Program-made: the position numbers and the translations under genes | Assembly: GCA_964543475.1 (NCBI GenBank) | Contig: CAZIYJ010000001.1 | Coordinates: forward strand, 682,001-746,000 | DNA from: JAYSYM01 sp964543475 | GTDB lineage: Bacteria > Bdellovibrionota > Bdellovibrionia > Bdellovibrionales > JAMPXM01 | Direction of reading: 5' to 3' | Length of the DNA: 64,000 bases | The notes under the pieces: model-generated | What the model saw: only the letters and a program-made list of their open reading frames with translations | Database searches by the model: none | What the model was told of the DNA's origin: nothing | Shown: positions 34,388 to 43,048 of the stretch, in pieces | How the letters are laid out: every line of letters starts with the position of its first letter | Numbering within the stretch: the first letter of the stretch is position 1

Positions 34388-35533
34388 CTAAGGGCAATAT
34401 TTTGATTCGATTTCGCCAACGATAATTCGGGTGATCGGATGGCCGCCAGTAAGTTGAGAAGAAGGCAAGAAAGTCCAGTCGACTCCGTTAGTACTCAGTG
34501 CGGCTTTCTGTTGGTCGTAGTGGTAACCAGTGATCATAACGTAAGTTCCGGTCGTTTGATTAAACCCGATTGCGCCGAACGTGTTCCACATGTTCACAGG
34601 TGATGAATAGCTAATGGGAGTTGCTGTCCATGTAATTCCGTCAACGCTCTTCCACATTGCAAGAAAGCTCCAAGCGACGAATGCTTTCCCGTTGAAAACA
34701 AGATTGCCCCACAGTCCATGCGCCGATTTCGGGTCGACTAATTGACCAATCCAAGTTTTTCCCTGATCTGTTGATCGGGCAGAGTAGAGAATTGAAGATT
34801 GAGTCGCCTGATCATAAACTTGACCAATACTAACTTGAATTCCGTTGCCTTCGACGATGCCGGCATTTGACCATTTCGAATCAAATCCTTGAGGAATTTC
34901 CCACGTGTTGCCTTGGTCGCGTGACACCGCAATTCCCTTATTGCGGCTGGCGGCGATAAACTTTGTGCCAAGACGATAACCGTGCGGATGATCGTACGCG
35001 ATGTCTAGAATTGGAGTCGGTGAGCCTATCCAGTTAGCTCCGAAGTCAGATGATAAAAACCAAGAATCCCACAGCAGCCAAAGTTGAGAATTTGCGTACG
35101 TCACTCCTCCGCCCCAGCCTCCGGTTTTAATAGTTTCCCAATTTATTCCATCTCGTGTTTTGCGAAGTGACCCAGCGTATCCCCAGCCGTAATTTGCAAA
35201 AAAGTATCCATCGCCCGAGTCGCTGCCGACATTCGCGCGAGCATCATGGCTGCACTCAACATAGTTCGGATGACCATCGACCCAGCATCTTGCATTTGGA
35301 TCGTCAGATCGATCGTTGATCCAAGTTCGTCCGTCATCACATGACATGACCGTGCGACCCATATGCCCTGTGGCCATGAAAACTTTGGTCATCCCGGAAG
35401 CTCCGCTCGGAGTACCTGAACTTAACTGAAGTTGATCGATCTCTCCTGCGTTGAAGCCTGAGCAATTGTTGAAGAGCAAGAAATTGCAGAGCACAACGAA
35501 GTGAATTAATGATTGTTGTTTGAATCTCCGCAT
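34388..35533 (-). CDS. Lipoprotein with Asp-box (sialidase-like) beta-propeller repeats
   Basis: 381 aa from the ATG at 35533, eight bases after AGGGGAG. Signal with lipobox-like NFLLFNNC. At least seven Asp-box turns (S-x-D-x-G-x-T-W) are spaced along the chain: SCDDGRTW, TRDGINW, SSDFGANW, SRDQGNTW, STDQGKTW, SVDGITW, STNGVDW. This is the pattern of sialidase/BNR and Ycf48-like propellers. No catalytic sialidase residues can be assigned, so it may be a binding propeller at the cell surface. Confidence 0.8.
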   Translation of the reverse strand: MRRFKQQSLIHFVVLCNFLLFNNCSGFNAGEIDQLQLSSGTPSGASGMTKVFMATGHMGRTVMSCDDGRTWINDRSDDPNARCWVDGHPNYVECSHDARANVGSDSGDGYFFANYGWGYAGSLRKTRDGINWETIKTGGWGGGVTYANSQLWLLWDSWFLSSDFGANWIGSPTPILDIAYDHPHGYRLGTKFIAASRNKGIAVSRDQGNTWEIPQGFDSKWSNAGIVEGNGIQVSIGQVYDQATQSSILYSARSTDQGKTWIGQLVDPKSAHGLWGNLVFNGKAFVAWSFLAMWKSVDGITWTATPISYSSPVNMWNTFGAIGFNQTTGTYVMITGYHYDQQKAALSTNGVDWTFLPSSQLTGGHPITRIIVGEIESKYCP

Positions 35534-35637
35534 GGCGAGCGCTCCCCTCATGCTTATCGGGTGCACCTCACATTAGGTGAAGTTAGGTCTTTAGGATATT
35601 TGCGACTCGAAATGAGCCACTTGGTTTGAACTTCAAG

Positions 35638-36672
35638 CTAATCTTTTCTTGAAACGACAGACTCAAGTTCGGTTCGAAGACGCCCAATCAGTCTTGCTTC
35701 AACTTGACGAACGGCTTCGCGAGTAATTTTGAAGTGATCACCGATCTCTTGAAGAGTCATAGGCTCATCACTTAATAAGCGATGCTCAAGGATGTAAGCT
35801 TCTTTTTCATTTAAGCGACTACGAATTTTATCGATGTTTTCGCGAAGTGCTGCGAGTTCCTCGGCGTGGCCGAGTTCTTCGTCGGCACCCGGAGCGTGAT
35901 CACTTTCAAAATCGAGAAGGCTTGCGCCTGAATCTCTGTCGAGTGGGGCATCTAAGCTGACGTCGCGGCCACTCATACGCCTGGTCATCATCTCGACTTC
36001 TTCTTCAGTTACACCTAGGCGAGAAGAAATCAGCGCAAGATTATTTTCTTTTCCCATTTTATCGAGGAGATCTTTTTCTTTTTGCAGACGATAAAAAAGT
36101 TTTCGCTGGTTTTGAGTTGTTCCGATTCGGACCATCGAATATTGGCGCATTAAGTATTCTTGGATGTATCCGCGAATCCACCAAACAGCGTAAGTAATTA
36201 AGCGAGTGCCTTTGTAAGGATTGAACTCGCGAACCGCGTGCATTAGGCCCACATTGCCTTCTTGAATGAGGTCAATCATTCGCGCACCAAACTTCGAGTA
36301 TTCAGCTGCGATCTTTACTACGAAACGCAAATTCGAGGTAACGAGTAATTCGGCAGCCTTTTTGTCGCCATGTTCGCGGTATTGAATTGCAAGATCGTGC
36401 TCTTGTTCTCTCGTGAGTAAAGGATATTTGCGAAGCTCAGCTAGGTAGGTCTGAACTGGATCGGTCGACGAAACCAATCCTTTTTCTAAAGACAAATCTG
36501 AATCGACAATGTCAGGCGTAACACTTTTGGTGTCAGTGATAATGTCAGACGGATCTATGATCTCTGGCTGGACGAGATCATTTAAGTCATCGCCGCTATC
36601 AACGACGGCAGTCTTTTTACCGACTGCTTTCGTCGACGCTTTAGCAGAACTCTTTTTGCGCGTTTTCGCCAT
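35638..36672 (-). CDS. rpoH: Heat-shock sigma factor RpoH (sigma-32 type)
   Basis: 344 aa. Region 2 (NLRFVVKIAAEYSKFGARMIDLIQEGNVGLMHAVREFNPYK) and the WWIRGYIQEYLMRQYSMV block are followed by the RpoH-specific box TTQNQRKLFYRLQ; region 4.2 ends with ITREAVRQVEARLIGRLR. An N-terminal extension of about 60 residues is Lys/Ala/Ser- then Asp-rich and absent from E. coli RpoH. Directs chaperone and protease genes. ATG at 36672. Confidence 0.9.
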   Translation of the reverse strand: MAKTRKKSSAKASTKAVGKKTAVVDSGDDLNDLVQPEIIDPSDIITDTKSVTPDIVDSDLSLEKGLVSSTDPVQTYLAELRKYPLLTREQEHDLAIQYREHGDKKAAELLVTSNLRFVVKIAAEYSKFGARMIDLIQEGNVGLMHAVREFNPYKGTRLITYAVWWIRGYIQEYLMRQYSMVRIGTTQNQRKLFYRLQKEKDLLDKMGKENNLALISSRLGVTEEEVEMMTRRMSGRDVSLDAPLDRDSGASLLDFESDHAPGADEELGHAEELAALRENIDKIRSRLNEKEAYILEHRLLSDEPMTLQEIGDHFKITREAVRQVEARLIGRLRTELESVVSRKD

Positions 36673-36694
36673 CGTCAGAGTTCCCTACTGTTTT

Positions 36695-37000
36695 CTAAGA
36701 GAGTGCTGACTCTAGTTTCTTCTGAAGGGTGCTTTGAACGACACCTTTGAGTGGAGTGAGCAGCAGCGGAAGGCTTACTTCGACTTCAACTTTTGAGCCT
36801 GAACCATCTGACTTAACAGTCATGTTCGCTTCGAACTGGCTACCTTTTGCCTTACCGCTCATAGCTGACTCGTTGAATTCGCATTTATACCCTGAATCCA
36901 TCTTCCGTAGATCTTTATCGTTCTCGAGAACGTTTCTGATCTTCTTGAAAGTGTCTTGGGCCCCGTGTTTCGATGATGTTTCAATTTTGAATTTTGGCAT
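36695..37000 (-). CDS. Polyhydroxyalkanoic acid system family protein
   Basis: 101 aa small protein: MPKFKIETSSKHGAQDTFKKI, a beta-rich middle, and the end LLLTPLKGVVQSTLQKKLE fit the PHA granule-region family (PF09650), often of unclear role. ATG at 37000; a TTG nine bases earlier has a better-placed GGGG. It sits 22 bp upstream of rpoH and may share its transcript. Confidence 0.7.
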   Translation of the reverse strand: MPKFKIETSSKHGAQDTFKKIRNVLENDKDLRKMDSGYKCEFNESAMSGKAKGSQFEANMTVKSDGSGSKVEVEVSLPLLLTPLKGVVQSTLQKKLESALS

Positions 37001-37107
37001 AGAAATCAATTTAGACCCCGAAATACCTAGTGTCTAGTCTTTCGCGAGCTACAATCGATACTGAAAACCATTGGCAAAGACGGGGCGTTAATCTATTTTT
37101 AGATTCT

Positions 37108-38928
37108 ATGAAATTCGTAAGCGAGCTCAAAAGAACACACTACTGCGGCCTATTAAGAACTGAACATGCTGAGAAGGAAGTCATCCTGATGGGGTGGGTC
37201 GACACACGGCGCGACCATGGCGGACTGATCTTTTTTGATCTTCGAGACCGAGAAGGTCTAGTTCAAGTGACGATTGACCCGGCGCAAGAGGCGATGGCCG
37301 TCGCAAAGAATGCTCGTAATGAATATGTTGTCGCAGTTCGCGGCAAAGTGAAAGCTCGTCCTGCCGGGATGGAGAATAAAAAAATCGCAACGGGAGCCAT
37401 CGAAATTGTGGCAACCGAGTGCGAAATATTATCTGAGTCAAAACCGACTCCATTCCAAATCAATGACGACAATGTTTCTGAAATGACTCGTTTGAAGTAT
37501 CGCTATCTCGATATCCGCTCAACAAAGCTTCAGAAGGCACTCAAGCTACGACATGAGGCCGTTATGCATGTGCGCGAGTTCTTGAGCAAAGAAGGCTTTT
37601 ACGAAATTGAAACTCCAATTTTGTACAAGAGCACGCCAGAAGGTGCTCGAGATTACTTAGTTCCATCACGCGTGAATCAAGGAACGTTCTATGCACTTCC
37701 GCAAAGTCCGCAAACTTTGAAACAGCTTTTGATGATTGGTGGAGTCGATAAGTACTTCCAAATCGCTCGCTGTTTCAGAGATGAGGACTTACGCGCAGAT
37801 CGTCAGCCAGAATTCTCTCAAGTCGATATCGAGATGAGCTTCATCGACCAAGAAGATATTATGAACTTGGTTGAACGAATGGCTCAGACTTTGTGGCAAA
37901 AGGTTCGCGGCTACGACATCGGAAAAATTCCGCGCATGACTTTTCATGATGCAATGAACAGATTCGGTAACGATAAGCCTGATCTTCGTTTTGGCCTTGA
38001 GCTTCAAGATCTCAGCGACATGGTTAAGGGCGCGGGCTTTCAGGTGTTCGACGATGCTATTGCAAAAAAAGGTTGTGTGAAGGGCTTCGGCGTTGCGCAA
38101 GCAGGAGAGATGTCTCGTGCGCAAATCGATAAACTCATGGAAATGGCAAAACGCGCGGGTGCTAAGGGTCTGATTTGGATTAAGCCTGACGCTACTGGGA
38201 AATTAAATTCGCCAATCGCAAAGTTTGTTAGCGAAGATAAATTAAAAGAGATTTATGCAAAGCTTTGTCCTGAACAAAAAGGTTTAGCGTTGTTGGTTGC
38301 TGACTCTTGGGAAACCACTTGTGCCGCACTTTCGACTTTGCGTTTACACTTGGGTGCAGAGCTTAAATTAATCGACACATCTAAAGATCGCTTCTTGTGG
38401 GTCGTCGACTTTCCATTATTTGAATACGATGCTGACAACAAGCGCTGGGCGGCCCGCCATCATCCGTTTACATCTCCAGCCAATAGCTCAATTGAAGACC
38501 TTCGTAGCTACAATGAGGCTACATTCGGCAACATGCTCGCTAAAGCTTACGACTTAGTTTGTAACGGTAACGAGCTCGGTGGCGGATCAATTCGAATTCA
38601 TAGATCCGATGTTCAAGACTCAATGTTCAAAGCACTTGGCTTCACACCTGAAGATGCGAAAGCTCAGTTTGGATTCTTCATCGATGCACTTTCTTACGGA
38701 ACTCCTCCGCACGGCGGTATCGCGTGGGGAGTAGATCGCCTCGTGATGATATTAGCGAACACAGATGCAATTCGCGATGTGATGGCATTCCCAAAAACTG
38801 CGAAGGCGACTGACCTAATGGCTGAATGCCCAAGTGTCGTGAAGCGCGAACAGCTGATTGAACTTGGAATTCGACTCGCGCCTTCGGCCGAAGCTGCGCT
38901 CAAGCAGCCCAAAGACGTCGAAGCTTAA
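37108..38928 (+). CDS. aspS: Aspartate-tRNA ligase
   Basis: 606 aa class II synthetase. OB-fold anticodon domain (VDTRRDHGGLIFFDLRDREGLVQV), motif 2 region CFRDEDLRADRQPEFSQVD, a bacterial GAD insertion (about 300-420), and motif 3 GVDRLVMIL. ATG at 37108 matches family N-termini (KFVSELKRTHYCGLL); the upstream in-frame extension is unconserved. Monocistronic. Confidence 0.96.
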   Translation: MKFVSELKRTHYCGLLRTEHAEKEVILMGWVDTRRDHGGLIFFDLRDREGLVQVTIDPAQEAMAVAKNARNEYVVAVRGKVKARPAGMENKKIATGAIEIVATECEILSESKPTPFQINDDNVSEMTRLKYRYLDIRSTKLQKALKLRHEAVMHVREFLSKEGFYEIETPILYKSTPEGARDYLVPSRVNQGTFYALPQSPQTLKQLLMIGGVDKYFQIARCFRDEDLRADRQPEFSQVDIEMSFIDQEDIMNLVERMAQTLWQKVRGYDIGKIPRMTFHDAMNRFGNDKPDLRFGLELQDLSDMVKGAGFQVFDDAIAKKGCVKGFGVAQAGEMSRAQIDKLMEMAKRAGAKGLIWIKPDATGKLNSPIAKFVSEDKLKEIYAKLCPEQKGLALLVADSWETTCAALSTLRLHLGAELKLIDTSKDRFLWVVDFPLFEYDADNKRWAARHHPFTSPANSSIEDLRSYNEATFGNMLAKAYDLVCNGNELGGGSIRIHRSDVQDSMFKALGFTPEDAKAQFGFFIDALSYGTPPHGGIAWGVDRLVMILANTDAIRDVMAFPKTAKATDLMAECPSVVKREQLIELGIRLAPSAEAALKQPKDVEA

Positions 38929-38944
38929 TCAATGATTTCAATGA

Positions 38945-38973
38945 GGTGACACTTAACTCCAAGTGGTGTCACC
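38945..38973 (+). terminator. Hairpin after aspS
   Basis: GGTGACAC (38945-38952) pairs with GTGTCACC (38966-38973). No T-run follows, so termination is uncertain. Confidence 0.4.
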
Positions 38974-39034
38974 GGCTTAGCTCTGTAAACTAGATGTTCT
39001 CCGTTACTCTTAAATAAGCAGTAACGGAGGACAA

Positions 39035-39817
39035 ATGCTTTACGGAATTTTGATCATGATGCTGGCTTTCATTTTTCGATCGATCCTGGCAATGAGTCTA
39101 GGTCTCTTCACGGCTTTCAAAACTGAATTTGGCCGTAATCGCAGAGTTTACAAAATTGACCTACCGAAAAATCAAATGAAAAACGAGTTGATTCAGATTG
39201 CGAAGATCATTCCGTTCTATTCATTTGTAGTTTCGTTTGGCCACTACCTCGGAGTCATCGAGTACGCAGAACATGCCATGGCCGGCACCTTAATTACTTT
39301 TGTTGTTCTCTTTGTCTGGAATGAAACTTGGTTCTACGCTTTTCACCGCGCGGTTCATCATCCAAAGCTAATGAAGTTGCACGTTGATCATCATCGTTCG
39401 CGAGTGACAACTCCATTAACTGTGTCGGCATTTTCTTTTATCGAGCAGTTTTCTCATATTTTGTTAGCGGTTTCAGTTCCTGCGATTTTGTCGAGATATA
39501 TTCCGATCACTCTTGTTGGGGTTGCGGCGTACAGTCTTCCGATGATTATCGTCAATGTTCTAGGGCACATGAACGTCGAAGTTTATCCGCCTTGGTTTAG
39601 TTCTTCGAAGTTTGGAAAATATCTCGGCACTCCAACGTACCATGCACTTCACCATGGAAGAGTGAAAGGTCATTACGGTCTGATGACAACGATTCCAGAT
39701 CGGATGTTTGGAAGCTACTTCGAAGATTATCCAGTTGTTCAATCGCGGGCAGCCAATGGCAACGGTCTTACGAGTTTAAGCGAGCGAGTAAAGTTTACGG
39801 CTTCTCAGGTTGCGTAG
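39035..39817 (+). CDS. Sterol desaturase / fatty acid hydroxylase family membrane protein
   Basis: 260 aa with about four membrane segments and the three His clusters of the di-iron hydroxylase family: FHRAVHH, HVDHH and HALHHGR, plus GHMNVE. Acts on a lipid C-H bond at the membrane, e.g. desaturation or hydroxylation; the substrate is unknown. ATG after GGAGGAC. Stands alone. Confidence 0.88.
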   Translation: MLYGILIMMLAFIFRSILAMSLGLFTAFKTEFGRNRRVYKIDLPKNQMKNELIQIAKIIPFYSFVVSFGHYLGVIEYAEHAMAGTLITFVVLFVWNETWFYAFHRAVHHPKLMKLHVDHHRSRVTTPLTVSAFSFIEQFSHILLAVSVPAILSRYIPITLVGVAAYSLPMIIVNVLGHMNVEVYPPWFSSSKFGKYLGTPTYHALHHGRVKGHYGLMTTIPDRMFGSYFEDYPVVQSRAANGNGLTSLSERVKFTASQVA

Positions 39818-39921
39818 ATTTGTTCAATTGCTGCATTTTTATTAGAAATTTTACCAAAGCCCGACCTGCCTTGCTGACATAAGGTAGTTGCGAGAGGTAA
39901 TTAGACGTTCTGGAGGATCAT

Positions 39922-40725
39922 TTGGATACACAGCAAACGGGTGGAGAAACCGAGAGTTTCGTGCGAATCGAAGATAAGTATCTAGTCCCCAAATCTTCAT
40001 TGCCACAGTTGTTAAAACTTCTCCGCAGCAACCTTGATCCGTCCTATATGTCGGAAGGCGTTCGATTTAATATGATCGAATCGCTTTACTTCGATTCGCC
40101 AACGCTGAAAGTATTTCGAGATCATTTCGCAACTGGAATTAGCCGATTCAAACTTCGTCTTCGTCAGTACGGACCGAACGGGCTTTTCGCTCCCGACACA
40201 GAGCCTAGCCATCTAGAGATGAAACAGAAGGCTGACGGAGTTTCGCGAAAGTTTCGCTTTAAAGTTGGATTCGCCGCGAAATTAGCATTGCTCGCCGGAA
40301 GTACTTTACCGTTGGACTTCGCTGAAGCTAAAAAAAAGAAAGAGTTAATCTCAGAGCGCTGCACGCAAGTGAACAGTGCAATCAGCGACTTCGGACTTCG
40401 TCCGCAAGCTAAGGTTATTTACGAGCGTCAGGCTTTCGAACGAAATGGCTTACGAGTGACCGTCGATGACAATGTAAGAGCAGAGCTTCTTACTCCTCTT
40501 GCGCCTGAACTTGTGAGCGAACTGCTCAAGAGCACCGAACTTGAACGAGCAAAGCAAATGATCGGTCAGTACTCGAGCGATGTAGTGATAGTTGAAGTGA
40601 AGCATGCTGGAATCACTCCAGACTGGTTGAAAAACTTTTTTATTGCGACACACACAGCGCCAGCAAGTTTCTCGAAATACTGTTACTCAATCAGCCAACA
40701 TATTCTTTTGACTGCGAAAGCCTAA
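39922..40725 (+). CDS. VTC-domain (polyphosphate polymerase-like) protein
   Basis: 267 aa. Tunnel-fold pattern of VTC domains: RIEDKYLVPKSSLPQL, ESLYFDSPTLKVFRDH, SRFKLRLRQYG, LEMKQKADGVSRKFRF, and KVIYERQAF and IVEVKHAG late in the chain. Basic and acidic residues line such tunnels to bind polyphosphate or nucleotide. TTG start with TGGAGG six bases upstream. The 3' end overlaps the convergent TetR gene by four bases. Function as polyphosphate polymerase is likely but unproved in bacteria. Confidence 0.82.
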   Translation: MDTQQTGGETESFVRIEDKYLVPKSSLPQLLKLLRSNLDPSYMSEGVRFNMIESLYFDSPTLKVFRDHFATGISRFKLRLRQYGPNGLFAPDTEPSHLEMKQKADGVSRKFRFKVGFAAKLALLAGSTLPLDFAEAKKKKELISERCTQVNSAISDFGLRPQAKVIYERQAFERNGLRVTVDDNVRAELLTPLAPELVSELLKSTELERAKQMIGQYSSDVVIVEVKHAGITPDWLKNFFIATHTAPASFSKYCYSISQHILLTAKA

Positions 40726-41327
40726 GCATTAAAGAGTTCAGTGAGCCATGTTTCTACAGACGCCAGCACTTCAGTTTTGCTGGCCTTCTTCTTAAGATCG
40801 CCCCGTTGCCAAGCAAAAGCTAAACCCATTCGAAACGAAGTTAGAATTTCGGCCGCAATCACGGCTTGGCCTTTATCGTAGCTTTCGAAATGTTGTTCTA
40901 AACGCTGCGATTGACGATCGATATACGCTTGCTCAATTGAGTCGACAAGTCGGCCCGGAGGAGTATCAGTTCCGCGATACTTGTAATAAACGGGGATAAG
41001 CCAAGGGTAATCATTTGTCCTCTGAAAAAGCCGATCCACCCCATCAATAATACTTTTCACTAAATCATCTCGCGAATTAATGACGTCGCCAATATCTCGC
41101 TGAGTGACATCTTTGCCAATTTCTTCGAGTGCAAATCGAATAAGATCTTCTCTATCTTTGCCAACGTATTTATAAATCCATGCGCGCGAAACTTGCGCTT
41201 TCTTTGCAACTTGCGTGACTGTAATTTGAGTCGGCCCGATTTTATTGAGCAAAGCTCCAAGCGCAACGCTTACCGCATGAAACTTTTCTTCTTTGGTGGA
41301 GTTAACAGTTCGTACAGGCATCTCCAC
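40722..41327 (-). CDS. TetR-family transcriptional regulator
   Basis: 201 aa. N-terminal helix-turn-helix (ITVTQVAKKAQVSRAWIYKYVGKDREDLIRFAL) and an all-helical ligand domain. The start is uncertain: GTG at 41327 or ATG at 41321, the latter with GTGGAG directly adjoining. Its likely target is its own promoter or a neighbour; a motif copy lies 51 bp upstream. Confidence 0.85.
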   Translation of the reverse strand: MEMPVRTVNSTKEEKFHAVSVALGALLNKIGPTQITVTQVAKKAQVSRAWIYKYVGKDREDLIRFALEEIGKDVTQRDIGDVINSRDDLVKSIIDGVDRLFQRTNDYPWLIPVYYKYRGTDTPPGRLVDSIEQAYIDRQSQRLEQHFESYDKGQAVIAAEILTSFRMGLAFAWQRGDLKKKASKTEVLASVETWLTELFNA

Positions 41328-41377
41328 GACAGTAGCACCGAGACTTAATGGGGAGAACTAGACCATCGTCTATTCAG

Positions 41378-41390
41378 AATCATTTTGAGA
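41378..41390. promoter_or_regulatory. Degenerate TCTCA-N3-TGAGA site
   Basis: AATCATTTTGAGA followed by CGCCGATAA, 51 bp upstream of the TetR gene. The right half is intact. The GCCGATAA string equals the -10 consensus of sigma-28 promoters, but no good -35 was found. Confidence 0.3.
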
Positions 41391-41478
41391 CGCCGATAAA
41401 GCTATGAGGCACATGGAATGTGCATCGGCTGTGATTCTTCATAAAGAGTGATCACTAGCAAAGCTACAGGAGGTAGCG

Positions 41479-41913
41479 ATGGAAAAAATCAGTGGGATCT
41501 TAAAGCCCTCTAACCGAGTCACTTCTGTTGACATGAAAGAGGCAGCGCCAATACGGCCCGGCACTCCTTCATTTGGTCGACCAGAAGGAACCTCAAGTCT
41601 TCGCGATAGAACAAAATCGGCAGATGGTCTTGGCGCTTCTCAAGAAGCACACGCCACGATGATGCATTGGCGCACGAAAGAAGGAAACAACACTCGTGCC
41701 GTCGGCGAAATCGCAGATCGATTTTTCAGCGCGAATAAAAAGGAAGTTATGAAATCAATTAACGTGCAAGCGCCTGAACGCCCGGTAATCGGCGAAGCTG
41801 ATGTTGAACGTGAGCCGGCTAGCGAAATGGCTCCTTTTGAAAATCCGCTTCACGAAGAACCTGCTGACGGTGAGTACTACCCAAAAGGTAGTTTCATTAA
41901 CGTTTCAGCATAA
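41479..41913 (+). CDS. Conserved-looking protein of unknown function
   Basis: 144 aa, soluble, charged and likely disordered, rich in Pro, Glu and Ser; no signal or membrane segment. Strong ribosome site AGGAGGT eight bases before the ATG. No family recognised. It is convergent with cpaF and divergent from the TetR regulator. Weak resemblance to a flagellar-regulon small protein was considered but is not supported by a FlgM pattern. Confidence 0.6.
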   Translation: MEKISGILKPSNRVTSVDMKEAAPIRPGTPSFGRPEGTSSLRDRTKSADGLGASQEAHATMMHWRTKEGNNTRAVGEIADRFFSANKKEVMKSINVQAPERPVIGEADVEREPASEMAPFENPLHEEPADGEYYPKGSFINVSA

Positions 41914-41938
41914 GCGGCCACGCCGACGTTTTGCTTAT

Positions 41939-43048
41939 TTAATTTTTTGTTTCGAAAAAGACTCGCTCGAGGAGAAAGCCAACTTCCTCGAGTGAAGCTA
42001 TTTTGTAAATCCCATCAAGCTTTCGTTTTCCATCAGCATCTTTCTTCACAACAACAATTGCCTGAATACTTAAAAGCACGAGCGTTCTGACAGCCTGTAG
42101 ACTCCACTGAGCTGCGCCAACTTGGATTAACATTTCTAGTCGGATTAAAGCTTGTCTCGCGTTTTCAGCATGCAGGGTTCCCATGCAGCCCGAATGACCC
42201 GTCGCAAAGGCCATCAATAGGTCTTTGGCCTCTCCTCCGCGAATCTCACCCATGACGAGGCGATCAGGTCGCATTCGAAGCGATTGCTTTAATAGCTCAG
42301 ATTGGTCAATATCTCGCAAAATTCGGTGTGGGTCGCGACGAGTCAGTAGCTTAGTGCTAACAGAGTTTGGAATTCGAAGTTCACTTGTGTCCTCGATAAG
42401 AATCGAGCGTTCATTAAGTTCAGTTTGCTGCAGGCATGCATTGAGCACCGAAGTCTTTCCGCTCCCGGTGGCGCCAATGATCAAAAAATTCTTTCTCTCT
42501 ATAACAAGTGCGCGTAAGTAATCGATCGCATCTTGTGAAGCCCAACCTGCGTTTTGCAAATCACTCAAAGTCCAGGGGTTGTCTGGATGCCTGCGTAATG
42601 TCAGAGTCGGTGACGGAACACTCGGTGGGATCGCCATGTGCAGCCGCCAGTTTCGCCAAGTGCCGTCAACAAATGGCGCGTCGAGTGTCGGAATAACGTT
42701 TGCTTCGCGGCAAACTCGCTGCACGAAATTTCTAAACGACAGATCCGATAGAAACCTATCTTCGTGTTTTGCCAATTTGCCAGACCGCTCAAAGTAAATT
42801 GAAGTCGAGCCCGTGATCATAACCTCGGTGATCGACTGATCATTTAGCAAGGCTTCGAGGGGACCAACGTCAAAGAACTCACTCCAAACCCGCTTGCGAA
42901 GATCAGAAGAGAGATTCTCTGAACTCTTTCGGACGATCTCGGCAATTCGTTGTTCACTTGTCTGATCACTCAACAGCTGAGAGGGGTCATGAATAAAGAG
43001 TGTCGATAAGTTTTCGCAAATCGAGGTTGAAACTGATTCTAGAGTCAT
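41939..43048 (-). CDS. cpaF: Flp/Tad pilus assembly ATPase CpaF (TadA)
   Basis: 369 aa. Walker A IGATGSGKTSVLNA, RSILIEDTSELR, MGEIRGGEAKDLLMAFATGHSGCMGTLHA carrying the Walker B and His box. The type II/IV secretion ATPase drives Flp pilus assembly. Its ATG overlaps the secretin stop (ATGA). Confidence 0.93.
   Translation of the reverse strand: MTLESVSTSICENLSTLFIHDPSQLLSDQTSEQRIAEIVRKSSENLSSDLRKRVWSEFFDVGPLEALLNDQSITEVMITGSTSIYFERSGKLAKHEDRFLSDLSFRNFVQRVCREANVIPTLDAPFVDGTWRNWRLHMAIPPSVPSPTLTLRRHPDNPWTLSDLQNAGWASQDAIDYLRALVIERKNFLIIGATGSGKTSVLNACLQQTELNERSILIEDTSELRIPNSVSTKLLTRRDPHRILRDIDQSELLKQSLRMRPDRLVMGEIRGGEAKDLLMAFATGHSGCMGTLHAENARQALIRLEMLIQVGAAQWSLQAVRTLVLLSIQAIVVVKKDADGKRKLDGIYKIASLEEVGFLLERVFFETKN

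Noticed and set aside
41391..41400. GCCGATAA near 41391 as a sigma-28 promoter for the gene at 41479
   Set aside because: No TAAAGTTT-like -35 at the required spacing, and the distance to the gene is long; left as a note.
41479..41913. Anti-sigma-28 factor FlgM
   Set aside because: Lengths and disorder are similar, but the conserved FlgM C-terminal helices are not visible.
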